DNA of 64,000 nucleotides from Polynucleobacter sp. CS-Odin-A6. Lineage in GTDB: Bacteria; Pseudomonadota; Gammaproteobacteria; Burkholderiales; Burkholderiaceae. Below are positions 12,372-24,924 of the stretch, in pieces. The translations under genes and the position numbers were made by a program. How positions within the stretch are numbered: position 1 is the first letter of the stretch; each line of letters begins with the position of its first letter. The stretch lies in the NCBI RefSeq assembly GCF_018882095.1, contig NZ_JACVPD010000002.1, positions 480,659 through 544,658 of the forward strand, in the 5' to 3' direction. The notes under the pieces were generated by a model that did no database searches, had not been told where the DNA came from, and saw nothing but the letters and a program-made list of their open reading frames with translations.

Positions 12372-12599
12372 TTATTTAGTTGCAGTATCAGCAGCCGGCG
12401 CTGGAACAGCAGCGGCAATATTTAATCGCCCAACCGGCTTAATCAGTTGTTCTGCAGTGGCTTCTGCATCCGTACGCTTGCCATTATTAACAAATACCAT
12501 TAACAACAAAATGATAGTCAGCGGCACAAAAAAGCTGGCAAAGACCATGGCAATCAATTGTTTGGGGGACTTAATTAGGCTACCGTGTGCTTCGCTCAT
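12372..12599 (-). CDS. 75-residue single-pass membrane protein resembling a cytochrome c5 anchor without haem domain
   Basis: One membrane helix at about 16-38 (QLIAMVFASFFVPLTIILLLMVF, by position) follows a short polar head MSEAHGSLIKSPKQ. Then come a linker and IKPVGRLNIAAA, ending in an Ala/Pro tail. From memory, Burkholderiales cytochrome c5-type proteins start the same way (MSD-H--FIKTPKQL, membrane helix, IKPVA-) and then carry a CxxCH domain. That domain is absent here, and a terminator follows at once. Either a remnant or a functional stand-alone anchor. Confidence 0.7.
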   Translation of the reverse strand: MSEAHGSLIKSPKQLIAMVFASFFVPLTIILLLMVFVNNGKRTDAEATAEQLIKPVGRLNIAAAVPAPAADTATK

Positions 12600-12700
12600 A
12601 GGACTTTTATCACTTGTTGGGTTTAGGATTACTTCTAAAAGATTATAGCTAGAGAGCCAGGTACAGGCACTTACAATAGCGAAGTTACCTTTTTATAATG

Positions 12701-12776
12701 GCGCCCGTAGCTCAGTGGATAGAGTATTGGCCTCCGAAGCCAAGGGTCGCAGGTTCGATTCCTGCCGGGCGCGCCA
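12701..12776 (+). tRNA. tRNA-Arg (CCG)
   Basis: A 76-base cloverleaf with encoded CCA. Acceptor GCGCCCG pairs with CGGGCGC; anticodon stem TTGGC/GCCAA closes CTCCGAA, anticodon CCG. Stand-alone between a terminator-ended gene and the desaturase. Confidence 0.97.
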
Positions 12777-12856
12777 AAAGAGGGGGTTTTTGACCGACCT
12801 CCTGCGTAAATTCGTGAAAAAGGCTATCATTTGCACCTAACTTATTGATTCTTATC

Positions 12857-13999
12857 ATGTCAAATCATCTAAATTCTGCCTTATCTGAGCCATCCTTGGC
12901 TAACCCTTTGGCCCCCAATCTTCCTTTGCCACATCGCAAAGTGATTCGCGGCTGGCTGATTCCAATGGCTCAAGGACAAACTGCAAAAGCCATTGCGCTT
13001 CTAACATTAGATTCTGTTTTGTGGCTTGGCTGTATTGCTGGAACAATTTTTGTAGAAAGCCTTTTGCTCAAAGTTATTTTTGGCCTCGTTGCTGGATTTG
13101 TAACTGGTCGCATTTTTATTTTGGGTCACGATGCTTGCCACCAAAGCTTCACACCACACCGTGAGCTTAATAAAGTACTAGGGCGCATTGCTTTCTTGCC
13201 ATCCCTAACCCCATATAGCCTATGGGATGTAGGTCATAACGTGGTTCACCACGGTCAAACCAACTTAAAGGGCTTTGACTTTGTCTGGGCGCCTTTATCA
13301 AAAACAGAGTTTGATGCTTTGCCTGCTTGGCGTAAAACGCTTGAGCGTCTTTATCGCAGTGGATGGGGGCCCGTTCTCTATTACCTCATTGAAATCTGGT
13401 GGAGACGCGAGTATTTCCCAAATGCGAAGAACAAACCTGGTGACCGCCCTATTTTCCTTAAGGACAATTTATTGGTAACGGGCTTTGCCATTATTTGGAT
13501 TGCCTGCCTTATTGCCGGAGCCATTGCTACTGGTCAATCCATTTGGTTAGGATTAATTACCGGCTTTGTAGTGCCTTTCTTATTCTGGAACGGCATGATC
13601 GGCTTTGTAGTCTATGTTCACCACACACATACCTCAGTGTCCTGGTATGACAAGAAATCAGAATGGTTACGTGCCCAGCCTTTTGTATCCACTACAGTGC
13701 ATTTGACCTTTGGCTGGATTTGGGGCTCTTTAATGCACCATATCATGGAGCATACCGCCCATCACGTGGATATGAGCGTCCCTCTTTATCGCCTTCAGGA
13801 AGCTCAAAATACCCTGGAAACCATCCTTCCAGAGCGTATTTTTATTCAAAAGTTCTCTTGGGCCTGGTATTTTGATACTGCCCGCATGTGCAAGCTTTAT
13901 GACTTCGAAAACAAGGCTTGGCTTGATTTTGATGGCAACAAAACGGCTGATTCCGTGAGAGTTGTTCTCAGCCCAGCCCCAGTAGGACAAAACGGGTAA
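12857..13999 (+). CDS. membrane fatty acid desaturase
   Basis: 380 residues from the ATG; an in-frame TTG 4 codons upstream is possible but less likely. All three histidine boxes of the integral-membrane diiron desaturases are present: HDACH (about 90), HNVVHH (about 125) and HTAHH (about 298). Four or more hydrophobic segments lie between them (about 47-85, 200-245). It would introduce a double bond into acyl chains of membrane lipids; regiospecificity cannot be read. No operon partner; a short zinc-ribbon gene follows 41 bases later. Confidence 0.88.
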   Translation: MSNHLNSALSEPSLANPLAPNLPLPHRKVIRGWLIPMAQGQTAKAIALLTLDSVLWLGCIAGTIFVESLLLKVIFGLVAGFVTGRIFILGHDACHQSFTPHRELNKVLGRIAFLPSLTPYSLWDVGHNVVHHGQTNLKGFDFVWAPLSKTEFDALPAWRKTLERLYRSGWGPVLYYLIEIWWRREYFPNAKNKPGDRPIFLKDNLLVTGFAIIWIACLIAGAIATGQSIWLGLITGFVVPFLFWNGMIGFVVYVHHTHTSVSWYDKKSEWLRAQPFVSTTVHLTFGWIWGSLMHHIMEHTAHHVDMSVPLYRLQEAQNTLETILPERIFIQKFSWAWYFDTARMCKLYDFENKAWLDFDGNKTADSVRVVLSPAPVGQNG

Positions 14000-14040
14000 A
14001 ATAGATCCTCTGTACAAGATTTGGCTTACCCGGACTACCC

Positions 14041-14226
14041 ATGACTACTTCGACTCCAGCTGCTACCCAAGAAACCTCTCAGAGCCTTAAATTTTGCTCT
14101 TCTTGCAGTCGCGAAAAGCGTCTGGAGGGCGGCACATGGATTCCGACAAGTAATCGTAAACAACGTTGGATCTGCGCTAGCTGCTTATACAACCGTACCC
14201 ACAGAACTGGTTCTGCAAAAACCTAA
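14041..14226 (+). CDS. small zinc-ribbon protein of unknown function
   Basis: 61 residues with two CxxC knuckles: FCSSCSREKRLEGG (about 18-31) and WICASCLYNRT (about 43-53). This is a minimal zinc ribbon with a basic, Ser/Thr-rich N-terminus. No named family recognised. No clear ribosome binding site before the ATG, but the codon use and the spaced Cys pairs argue for a real gene. Nucleic-acid or protein binding is plausible. Confidence 0.65.
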   Translation: MTTSTPAATQETSQSLKFCSSCSREKRLEGGTWIPTSNRKQRWICASCLYNRTHRTGSAKT

Positions 14227-14335
14227 TCTTCATTAGGTTTCAACTTCATTTTTTCATCCCCAACTTAGGGATTTGTTTGGCGTTCTTTGCCATACGTCGA
14301 CATCAGTCCATGACCTATATCTCACAGGATACCCA

Positions 14336-14728
14336 ATGAAAACTGAAGATACATTTAAATTCGCGCAAACGCATGAGTGGGCCAGCATTGAGGATGACGG
14401 GCTGGTATGGGTTGGTATTAGCAACCATGCCCAAGAAGCTTTGGGCGATGTAATGTTTTTTCAAGCGCCGAAAATTGGTCAGCTAGTTAAACAGGGTGAG
14501 GCTATCGCCGCAATTGAATCTGTCAAAGCAGCGAGTGATATTCATGCGCCTATTGGCGGTGAAATCATCTCCCTCAACGAAGAAATGGATGCATCACCTG
14601 AGATCGTGAATCAGAAACCCTATGGAGTGTGGCTTTTTAAAATCAAGCCAACATCGGAAGAAATGTTGAACTCTGAGTTAAGCACTTTAGTCTCTCTTGC
14701 GCAATACAACTCCGGTGCTGGCGCTTAA
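14336..14728 (+). CDS. gcvH: glycine cleavage system H protein
   Basis: 130 residues, the standard size. The lipoylation site is IAAIESVKAASDIHAP with Lys 64, in the canonical position. The start is the ATG at 14336 (MKTEDTFKFAQTHEW), preceded by ACAGGAT; an upstream in-frame extension would add a hydrophobic stretch not seen in the family. It shuttles the methylamine intermediate on lipoate. gcvT and gcvP are not beside it, which is unusual. Its stop codon overlaps that of convergent priA. Confidence 0.93.
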   Translation: MKTEDTFKFAQTHEWASIEDDGLVWVGISNHAQEALGDVMFFQAPKIGQLVKQGEAIAAIESVKAASDIHAPIGGEIISLNEEMDASPEIVNQKPYGVWLFKIKPTSEEMLNSELSTLVSLAQYNSGAGA

Positions 14729-16854
14729 ATAGCAATCGGATCGCGCTCTATCAGCCAGCGAATGCGTGATGTTTTACTGATACGCCCCTGTGAGTCTTGC
14801 CGCAATTCTTGATCAACCATTTCAAGCGCTTCTTGAAGCGCCTTTCGATTCGCAGACTCTATTAGCAATTGAGCTCTTTCGGCGCCTGCAACACGCATAA
14901 CCGGCTTGGGTACTGGGTCATAGACCTTTAATTCTTTCGTGACTATGCCTCTCGTTTTCATACGGATTTTTAATTCGTTTAAAAACTGAATAGCTTTTTC
15001 AAGGCTCTTAGCCTCAGCATGAATCAAGGCTTGATAAGAATAAGGCGGTAACTTTGACTCAGCTCGCTCGCTCGCAGTAAACGCTAAAAATCCATCGATA
15101 TCATGTCTTAATAAATACTGATAGACGGGAGACTCTGGATATTGAGTTTCGATATAAATATCACCACCCGCTTCACCACCAACCCCAGACCTTCCAGCGC
15201 GCCCTGCAACCTGCACCAACTGCGCAAATAATCTTTCGGCCGCTCTAAAGTCTGCTGAATAGAGTCGGCTGTCTGCATCTAGTACAGCAACCAGTCCAAT
15301 GTTTTGATAATCATGTCCCTTGGCAATCATTTGTGTACCAACAACAATATCCACATTGCCATCATGTATTTCTTGGAAGAGTGTCTCTGCTCCTTTGCTT
15401 TTCCTGCTGGAGTCTGTATCAACCCGAAGCACTCTTGCCTGGGGCCACATTTCCTCTATGGCATCTTCTATTTTCTGAGTGCCGTGACCTAGCGGTTTTA
15501 AATCTGCGTTTCCGCAATCCGGACAAAACTGGGGAATGGATTTAAGTAATCCACAGTGATGGCAACTCAATATCGATCTTTTTCCTAATGCGCCTGCTTT
15601 ATGCATTACCGTGTAAGTAGAGCATTGCGTACATTTTGATAACCAGTTACAAGCGGCGCAACTTAATACCGGAGCATAGCCACGACGATTAATTAATATG
15701 AGACTCTGTTTTTTTTCTTTAAGCGCACTAGTAATAGCGTTTGAGAGTGTCTTTGTAATTAAACTTTTTTGTTTTGGCGCCTTTTCATCCCCAGGACTAA
15801 ATTGATTTTGTGGATTGCGGGTATCAATTAAATGTACTCTAGGCAAGCTTGCGCCCTGAGCCCTCTGATCGAGTCGAATATATTCATAGCGCTGTGATTG
15901 CGCTGCTTGCCAAGTCTCTAGAGAGGGTGTGGCAGATGACAGCAAAATTGGAATTGTTTGGTCATGTGCGCGCCATATAGCCAAATCTCTTGCAGAGTAC
16001 CGTGTGCCTTCTTGCTGTTTATAAGATGAATCATGTTCTTCATCTACTACGATTGCCTTTAGGCTTGGCATCGGCGTCAGTGCCGCAAGGCGTGTTCCTA
16101 AAATAATTTGTGCTGAGCCGGTCATTGCCTCAAACCAGGCAATGCCCCTTTTCTTTTCACTAATGCCACTATGCAATACAGCCATCTTCTTATCTGGAAA
16201 ATAAGCTCTCACACGTCTTTCTAACTGCGGCGTTAAGTTAATTTCTGGAACCAATAAAAGTACCTGCGCACTTTCATCTTTGAGAATGCTGGCAAGCCAA
16301 TTCAGAAAAACGGCGGTTTTACCGCTCCCCGTCTGACCCTGCAGCAAAATCACTCTAAATTGATTTTCTTTTTTGCCATCAGCTAATAATTCTTGCAGTG
16401 CATTTTTTTGATCCGAATTTAACTGTGCCTCTGTAATCAATCCCTCTGAAGCAAGAGTGGCTGCTTTGCTCTTTTTTTTCTCAGCTGATGCTAATTTTTT
16501 AGGAATGTTCTCCCAATTCTCTGCTTTTTTCCACATCTGCGGAATGGTGGGCAATATGGTTTCACCTAAAGCATGTACGTAGTATTGACTCGCAAAATTC
16601 ATTAATCGCAAAGAAGCTACGTCTAAAGGGGGGAGTGGGGCAAGGCGATTTACAGATTTAAGCTTTTCTATCTCATAATCTGAGTGGTCACTCACTTTTA
16701 TTACCAAGCCAATTGAGTCCGATCTGGCAAAGGGCACCTCAACCACATGACCAATTTTCGGTAAGCCGCCTAGTTTTTCAGCATCCCACAGGTAATCAAA
16801 TCCCTGGGCCAAGGGCTTGTCCACTACCACCTGGACCACTATAGGTTTAAACAT
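14725..16854 (-). CDS. priA: primosomal protein N', replication restart helicase PriA
   Basis: 709 residues. The N-terminal 3'-OH binding domain (about 1-105) is followed by the helicase core: Walker A QGQTGSGKT (about 172-180), DEEHD (about 274) and motif VGTQMIAKGHDY (about 495). Eight zinc-binding cysteines (CAACNWLSKCTQC, then CHHCG and CPDCG) lie between helicase lobes. It restarts stalled forks. The upstream region carries DnaA-box-like sequences. Confidence 0.96.
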   Translation of the reverse strand: MFKPIVVQVVVDKPLAQGFDYLWDAEKLGGLPKIGHVVEVPFARSDSIGLVIKVSDHSDYEIEKLKSVNRLAPLPPLDVASLRLMNFASQYYVHALGETILPTIPQMWKKAENWENIPKKLASAEKKKSKAATLASEGLITEAQLNSDQKNALQELLADGKKENQFRVILLQGQTGSGKTAVFLNWLASILKDESAQVLLLVPEINLTPQLERRVRAYFPDKKMAVLHSGISEKKRGIAWFEAMTGSAQIILGTRLAALTPMPSLKAIVVDEEHDSSYKQQEGTRYSARDLAIWRAHDQTIPILLSSATPSLETWQAAQSQRYEYIRLDQRAQGASLPRVHLIDTRNPQNQFSPGDEKAPKQKSLITKTLSNAITSALKEKKQSLILINRRGYAPVLSCAACNWLSKCTQCSTYTVMHKAGALGKRSILSCHHCGLLKSIPQFCPDCGNADLKPLGHGTQKIEDAIEEMWPQARVLRVDTDSSRKSKGAETLFQEIHDGNVDIVVGTQMIAKGHDYQNIGLVAVLDADSRLYSADFRAAERLFAQLVQVAGRAGRSGVGGEAGGDIYIETQYPESPVYQYLLRHDIDGFLAFTASERAESKLPPYSYQALIHAEAKSLEKAIQFLNELKIRMKTRGIVTKELKVYDPVPKPVMRVAGAERAQLLIESANRKALQEALEMVDQELRQDSQGRISKTSRIRWLIERDPIAI

Positions 16855-17118
16855 GATTTACCAAAATTTTCTGTCTTAACCTGTGGATAAGTCTGTGGAT
16901 ATCATTCGCAGATTGAGGCTTTAATGCTTATTCTATAGGAATGCTATCGAAAACCTAAAATCAATATTTATTAAATAGTATATATAAATCAATAGGTTGT
17001 ATTTATTACTAAAGGTAAATTTTCACATTTCCCTTCAATCTCACTGTATTTGCTTTTCTGCACATATCTGTGCATAACTTTAAGCAAAATCATGGCTAAA
17101 GTTAGCAGTTACTGATGA
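16855..17118. promoter_or_regulatory. priA-hemE intergenic region with DnaA boxes
   Basis: 264 bases, strongly AT-rich in the middle (16960-17030). It holds TGTGGATAA (16882-16890), TGTGGATAT 12 bases further (16894-16902) and TGTGCATAA (17069-17077). The first is the perfect DnaA box TTATCCACA in reverse and the third fits TTATNCACA. The first pair lies just upstream of the priA start, so DnaA could regulate priA or titrate here. No gene seen. Confidence 0.5.
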
Positions 17119-18243
17119 TTATTTCGTTGCCCGGAGGGCTTTGGATTTGGAAATGACTGTTTCTGCTAAAGCAGTTACGCTTTCGGGGGGTGTAAATTGA
17201 TTGATGCCATGGCCGAGATTAAAAATATGGCCGTCCAAAGAATGTAGCCCCGGCTTGAGTGTGGGTGCGTCCGCTAAATCTTCTAAAAGTTCAGATGCAG
17301 CGGTAGCAATATCTTTAGCTCCTGAAAACAGAATCAGGGGATCTAAATTACCCTGCAAAGACAAAGGCTTGTTAATTTCTAAAAGTTGCTTGCGAGCACG
17401 GCTCAAACGCATAGTCCAGTCGATTGCAATCACATCTGCACCAACTTTGGCCATGTCATTTAACCAAATGCCTCCACCCTTGGTGAACATAATGATAGGG
17501 ATCTTTCGTCCCTCGTGTTCCCGCGGCAGTAATGTAATGACTTTTTGCATTGCAGCTAAAGACATACGCTGGTACCAACCATCGGGAAGCAAACCTCCCC
17601 AGGTATCGAAAATCATGAGCGCCTGTGCGCCGGCTTTTACCTGTTCAGTCAGATAAGCAGCAACAGACTGAATATTGATCTCAAGAATATGCTCAAGTAA
17701 ATCGGGGCGGCTAAACATCATTGTCTTGGCATGACGGAAATCGTCTGATCCAGAGCCATCAATCATGTAGCATGCCAGCGTCCAAGGGCTTCCGGAAAAA
17801 CCGATCAATGGGACGCGTTGCTTGCCATCCTGTATCAATGCTTTACGAATTTCTGAAACAGCATCAAAGACGTATTTGAGCTGATCCATATCAGCAACAC
17901 GTAATTTTTTGACTGCCTCTTCCGTGCGAAGTGGGTGCTCAAAACTAGGGCCTTCACCTGCTGTAAATTTCAAACCCAATCCCATTGCATCAGGGATAGT
18001 TAAGATATCCGAAAACAAAATTGCTGCGTCCAGTGGATAGCGATCGAGTGGCTGTAGTGTCACTTCGGTTGCATAAGCAGGCGTTTTTGCAAGGCCTAAA
18101 AAACTACCGGCCCTAGCTCGAGTGGCGTTATATTCCGGCAAGTAGCGGCCCGCCTGGCGCATAAGCCAAAGCGGAGTTTGATCTACTGCCTCACCAAAAC
18201 AGGCTTTTAAAAATCGATCGTTTGATAATAGTGGAGCGCTCAC
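17119..18243 (-). CDS. hemE: uroporphyrinogen decarboxylase
   Basis: 374 residues with a GTG start 6 bases past atpC. Signature motifs: [16 protein letters not shown] (about 23-38), with the Arg residues that hold the porphyrinogen carboxylates, and [17 protein letters not shown] (about 150). The Asp of [15 protein letters not shown] is the catalytic aspartate of the family. It makes coproporphyrinogen III for haem. Probably cotranscribed with the atp operon. Confidence 0.96.
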   Translation of the reverse strand: MSAPLLSNDRFLKACFGEAVDQTPLWLMRQAGRYLPEYNATRARAGSFLGLAKTPAYATEVTLQPLDRYPLDAAILFSDILTIPDAMGLGLKFTAGEGPSFEHPLRTEEAVKKLRVADMDQLKYVFDAVSEIRKALIQDGKQRVPLIGFSGSPWTLACYMIDGSGSDDFRHAKTMMFSRPDLLEHILEINIQSVAAYLTEQVKAGAQALMIFDTWGGLLPDGWYQRMSLAAMQKVITLLPREHEGRKIPIIMFTKGGGIWLNDMAKVGADVIAIDWTMRLSRARKQLLEINKPLSLQGNLDPLILFSGAKDIATAASELLEDLADAPTLKPGLHSLDGHIFNLGHGINQFTPPESVTALAETVISKSKALRATK

Positions 18244-18249
18244 TGGCTA

Positions 18250-18666
18250 TTACTTTTTACGACGGAAGCGCGCAATGGCCGCTAACTGCGCTGCTGCCAT
18301 CGCAAACTCGGATTGAGCCAGCGCTAAATCAAAATCTGTACCGCGATTCTGCATTGCTTCTTCAGCACGCTTCTTGGCTTCAGTCGCCTTAGCTTCATCC
18401 AAATCATGGCCGCGAATCGCAGTATCCGCCAACACGGTGACATGATCTGGTTGAACTTCTAAATAGCCGCCCGCTACGAATACAAACTCTTCATCGCCAT
18501 CCGCTTTTTCAATGCGAACGGAACCTGGACGAATGCGTGTAATCAAAGGAGTGTGGCCGTGCAAAATACCAAGCTCACCAGTCTCCCCAGGAAGCGCAAC
18601 GAACTTCGCTTCACCGCTGAAAATGGATTTTTCAGCACTTACTACATCGACGCGTATGGTTGACAT
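18250..18666 (-). CDS. atpC: ATP synthase F1 epsilon subunit
   Basis: 138 residues: an N-terminal beta-barrel (about 1-88, with [19 protein letters not shown]) and a C-terminal helical hairpin (about 90-138) that can inhibit rotation. Last gene of the atp operon, 21 bases after atpD. Confidence 0.96.
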   Translation of the reverse strand: MSTIRVDVVSAEKSIFSGEAKFVALPGETGELGILHGHTPLITRIRPGSVRIEKADGDEEFVFVAGGYLEVQPDHVTVLADTAIRGHDLDEAKATEAKKRAEEAMQNRGTDFDLALAQSEFAMAAAQLAAIARFRRKK

Positions 18667-18687
18667 AATTTCCCTAGATGAGTTCGA

Positions 18688-20103
<1,416 letters not shown>

Positions 20104-20143
20104 TTAATTCCTGAATTCTTTCGTATTCTTAAACGCTGACTGC

Positions 20144-21013
20144 TTAAACCGCAGCCGCTCCGCCAACAATTTCTGACAACTCTTTGGTAATAGCAGCCTG
20201 TCGTGTTTTGTTGTATTCCAATTGCAATTCGCCAATCACGTTCTTCGCATTATCTGAGGCGGCCTTCATTGAGACCATACGAGCAGATTGTTCCGAAGCC
20301 ATATTTTCAGCAACCGCTTGATAAATCATTGCCTCTACATAACGCTTTAACAAACCATTCAAAATGGACTCTGCATCAGGCTCGTAGATGTAATCCCAAG
20401 AATTGCCGGTCTTCTCTTCAGGAGTTAATGCAGCCGGCTCCAGTGGCAACAGTTTTTCTAAAACAGGCTCTTGTTTCATTGCATTTACAAAGCGGGTATA
20501 CGCCAAATAAACAGCATCAATCTCACCGCGTTCAAAAGCTTGTAATTGGGCTGTAATTGCGCCAATCAACACATCCATATGCGGCGTATCGCCAATTTGA
20601 ATGATTTGAGAAATCAATTTAGCTTTAGAGCGATTTAAAAACTGCAGGCCTTTTGAACCGATCGCCGTGTATTCAATACCTATATTGGTATTTTGCATTT
20701 CACGCACTTGATTCCCAATCAGACGCAATACGTTGGTGTTTAAACCGCCGCATAAACCTTTGTCTGTTGTAACCAAGATGGTGCCAATTTTCTTAATTTC
20801 ACGAGTGGCCATATATGCAGGGCGGAACTCAGGATTTGCTTTTGAAAGGTTGGCAACAATCTCACGAATTTTTTCAGCATAAGGACGCGCATTACGCATG
20901 CGCTCCTGGGCGCGACGCATCTTCGATGCGGCGACCATTTCCATTGCCTTCGTGATCTTGCGCGTATTTTGTACGCTCTTGATCTTAGATCGTATCTCTT
21001 TTGTGCTTGCCAT
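20144..21013 (-). CDS. atpG: ATP synthase F1 gamma subunit
   Basis: 289 residues. The N-terminal helix [35 protein letters not shown] and C-terminal helix with [15 protein letters not shown] form the rotating coiled coil (first motif given by leading residues 1-20 and continuing to 35). [13 protein letters not shown] (about 88-100) is the conserved Rossmann-like segment. It is 17 bases after atpA. Confidence 0.96.
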   Translation of the reverse strand: MASTKEIRSKIKSVQNTRKITKAMEMVAASKMRRAQERMRNARPYAEKIREIVANLSKANPEFRPAYMATREIKKIGTILVTTDKGLCGGLNTNVLRLIGNQVREMQNTNIGIEYTAIGSKGLQFLNRSKAKLISQIIQIGDTPHMDVLIGAITAQLQAFERGEIDAVYLAYTRFVNAMKQEPVLEKLLPLEPAALTPEEKTGNSWDYIYEPDAESILNGLLKRYVEAMIYQAVAENMASEQSARMVSMKAASDNAKNVIGELQLEYNKTRQAAITKELSEIVGGAAAV

Positions 21014-21030
21014 GATTTATGCGTACCCTC

Positions 21031-22572
21031 TTAGAAAGAGGCTGAACGCTTGTAATCCTCAATTGCAGCACGCAAAGCAGCTTCGTCATCTTTGCTTAAA
21101 TCTTTAGTCTCTTCAATACGAGCAACTAAATCAGCGTATTTCGATTTCAAATGATCTTGCAAGCCTTTTTCAAATGCCAATACATGCTTCACTTCAAGAT
21201 CATCGAAGTAGCCGTTATTCATTGCATAAAGTGAGGCGCCCATTTCCCAAACCTGCAAAGGTTTGTACTGCGCCTGTTTGCACAACTCTGTAACACGCTT
21301 ACCGCGCTCAAGTTGCTTACGGGTTGCATCATCAAGGTCAGACGCAAACTGTGCGAATGCTGCCAACTCACGATATTGCGCCAAGTCAGTACGGATACCG
21401 CCAGACAGTTTCTTAATGACTTTTGTTTGCGCTGCGCCGCCAACACGTGATACGGAAATACCGGCATTAATCGCAGGACGAACACCCGCGTTAAACAAGT
21501 CGGTCTCAAGGAAGATCTGACCGTCGGTAATCGAAATCACGTTAGTTGGAACGAATGCAGAAACGTCACCCGCCTGAGTTTCAATAATAGGCAACGCGGT
21601 TAAGGAACCCGTTTTTCCTTTTACTGATCCGTTGGTAAATTTCTCTACGTACTCTGCACTCACACGTGCTGCACGCTCAAGTAAGCGTGAGTGGAGATAG
21701 AACACATCGCCAGGGTAAGCCTCGCGGCCTGGTGGGCGGCGCAACAGCAAAGAAATCTGACGGTATGCAACAGCTTGTTTTGTTAAATCGTCATACACGA
21801 TTAAGGCATCTTCGCCACGATCACGGAAGTATTCGCCCATGGTGCAACCAGCATATGCTGAAAGGTACTGCATTGCTGCAGACTCAGAAGCACTCGCTGC
21901 AACAACAACGGTGTACTCCATTGCGCCCAACTCTGTAAGCTTGCGAACTACGTTAGCAATGGTAGAAGCTTTTTGACCGATCGCCACATAAACGCAATAA
22001 ACACCTTTGCCTTTTTGGTTAATGATCGCATCAACTGCAACCGCTGTCTTACCAGTTTGACGGTCGCCAATGATCAACTCACGCTGACCGCGACCAATTG
22101 GAACCATTGCATCAATCGCCTTTAAACCTGTCTGTAAAGGTTGGCTAACGGATTGCCGTGCGATAACCCCTGGGGCCACTTTTTCAATAAAGTCGGTTAA
22201 CTTAGTATTAATTGGTCCTTTGCCATCAATCGGCTGACCAAGCGCGTTTACAACGCGACCAAGCAACTCTGGGCCAACAGGGACTTCCAAGATGCGGCCA
22301 GTACACTTAACCGGATCACCTTCTTTAATATGGGTATATTCACCCAACACTACAGCGCCAACTGAATCGCGCTCAAGGTTCAAGGCGAGGCCGATCGTGT
22401 TGTTAGGAAACTCCAACATTTCGCCCTGCATCACACCAGATAAGCCATGTACGCGGCAGATACCATCGGTTACTGAAATGACAGTGCCTTCGTTACGAGA
22501 CTGGGTGTCAACACCCATTTCGCTAATTCGGCTTTTGATCAGCTCGCTGATCTCGGAAGGGTTGAGTTGCAT
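21031..22572 (-). CDS. atpA: ATP synthase F1 alpha subunit
   Basis: 513 residues, standard length. The non-catalytic nucleotide site has P-loop [15 protein letters not shown] (about 169-183); the arginine finger lies in [13 protein letters not shown] (about 370). The start [16 protein letters not shown] is the usual one. Between atpH and atpG as in E. coli. Confidence 0.97.
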   Translation of the reverse strand: MQLNPSEISELIKSRISEMGVDTQSRNEGTVISVTDGICRVHGLSGVMQGEMLEFPNNTIGLALNLERDSVGAVVLGEYTHIKEGDPVKCTGRILEVPVGPELLGRVVNALGQPIDGKGPINTKLTDFIEKVAPGVIARQSVSQPLQTGLKAIDAMVPIGRGQRELIIGDRQTGKTAVAVDAIINQKGKGVYCVYVAIGQKASTIANVVRKLTELGAMEYTVVVAASASESAAMQYLSAYAGCTMGEYFRDRGEDALIVYDDLTKQAVAYRQISLLLRRPPGREAYPGDVFYLHSRLLERAARVSAEYVEKFTNGSVKGKTGSLTALPIIETQAGDVSAFVPTNVISITDGQIFLETDLFNAGVRPAINAGISVSRVGGAAQTKVIKKLSGGIRTDLAQYRELAAFAQFASDLDDATRKQLERGKRVTELCKQAQYKPLQVWEMGASLYAMNNGYFDDLEVKHVLAFEKGLQDHLKSKYADLVARIEETKDLSKDDEAALRAAIEDYKRSASF

Positions 22573-22618
22573 TACTTACTCCTGGGTCTTATTTCGTATG
22601 TTCTTAATCGGGATAACT

Positions 22619-23155
22619 TTATGCGCTTAAACTGATTTGCATTTGGGCCAACCGCGCCTTGACTGAACTATCCATTACTTCATCACCAACTTGAATTCGA
22701 ACTCCACCAATCAATTCGGGATCTATCTGAATAGTCGGGCGCAACTCTTTACCACCAAAGCGCTTCTTCAAACTTGACAGCAAATCGTTTAGCGCAGAAC
22801 CTTCTAATGGAAATGCGCTAGTAATGTTTACTTCTGCAGCACTCTCGCTCTTGTTCTTCATTGCCTCAAATTGATGGGCAATTTCGGGAAGAGCGGCTAA
22901 GCGATGGTTTTGATTCAGTAGATTCAAAAAGCTCGCAACCTTACCGTCTAACTTAGTCTTCACCATGCCAGAAAGTAGATTGCTTAAATCATCAGCAGAC
23001 ACTTTTGGATTGTTTGATAGAGCAGCAACTTCCGGCAATGCAGCAAGCTGCGCTAATTCATTTAGCTGCTCTAAACAAGCAGCAAGCTCAGCCGGCTTAG
23101 TGCTTTGAAAAAGCGCTTCAGCATAAGGGCGTGCAATGGTGGCTAATTCAGCCAT
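22619..23155 (-). CDS. atpH: ATP synthase F1 delta subunit
   Basis: 178 residues from the ATG giving MAELATIARPYAEALF, the family N-terminus. A longer reading extending to 23284 overlaps atpF in another frame and is not supported. The C-terminal ELIGGVRIQVGDEVMDSSVKARLAQM is the family signature. It links F1 to the b-subunit stator. Confidence 0.95.
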   Translation of the reverse strand: MAELATIARPYAEALFQSTKPAELAACLEQLNELAQLAALPEVAALSNNPKVSADDLSNLLSGMVKTKLDGKVASFLNLLNQNHRLAALPEIAHQFEAMKNKSESAAEVNITSAFPLEGSALNDLLSSLKKRFGGKELRPTIQIDPELIGGVRIQVGDEVMDSSVKARLAQMQISLSA

Positions 23156-23156
23156 A

Positions 23157-23627
23157 TCAAAGCTCTGCCTTGAGTTGATCCAACAATGTGCTGTGGGCTT
23201 TTGCATCCACTTCGCGGCGTAAAATTTGCTCTGCTCCTTTAACAGCCAACACAGCCACTTCGGCACGCAACACTTCACGAGCACGGGTTACTTGTTGATC
23301 TGCATCTTGCTTGGCCTGAGAAATAATCCGTGCAGCTTCCGCTTGTGCGTTGGCACGAATTTCTTCAGCAGACATTTGCGCACGCTTTTCTGCTTCCGCA
23401 ACACGTTGTACGCCTTCTTGACGTGCTTTGGACAGCTCTTGCTCTGCCTCATTGCTTGCCAATGCCAGCGCTTCTTTGCCACGCTCGGCAGAAGCCAAAC
23501 CATCAGCAATTTTGCTTGAACGCTCATCTAACGCCTTAACCAGCGGCGGCCACACAAATCGTGCAACAACCCACCATAAGACGAAGAAAACGATCATTTG
23601 CGCGAATAGGGTCGCGTTCAGATTCAC
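23157..23627 (-). CDS. atpF: ATP synthase Fo subunit b
   Basis: 156 residues. One membrane helix (about 5-25, [20 protein letters not shown]) is followed by a long, charged, Ala-rich coiled coil (about 30-150) that forms the peripheral stalk. One base separates it from atpH. Confidence 0.95.
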   Translation of the reverse strand: MNLNATLFAQMIVFFVLWWVVARFVWPPLVKALDERSSKIADGLASAERGKEALALASNEAEQELSKARQEGVQRVAEAEKRAQMSAEEIRANAQAEAARIISQAKQDADQQVTRAREVLRAEVAVLAVKGAEQILRREVDAKAHSTLLDQLKAEL

Positions 23628-23690
23628 GATATTCCTTTCAGTATTGTTTAGAACAGTAGGATGACCCGTTGGTCATCCATGCCAGAACAA

Positions 23691-23984
<294 letters not shown>

Positions 23985-23999
23985 TTAAAAATAAAAAAT

Positions 24000-24908
<909 letters not shown>

Positions 24909-24924
24909 CTATATTAACCACTTG

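Noticed and set aside
12694..12699. Perfect TATAAT just before tRNA-Arg
   Set aside because: It ends one base before the mature 5' end, so transcription would start inside the tRNA. Chance match in AT-rich DNA, though the real promoter was not identified.
14273..14335. N-terminal extension of gcvH
   Set aside because: Starts at a non-ATG codon and adds residues not found in H proteins, while the ATG at 14336 gives the family length and Lys 64.
23156..23284. N-terminal extension of atpH
   Set aside because: It overlaps atpF entirely in another frame; the family start MAELATIARPY lies at 23155.
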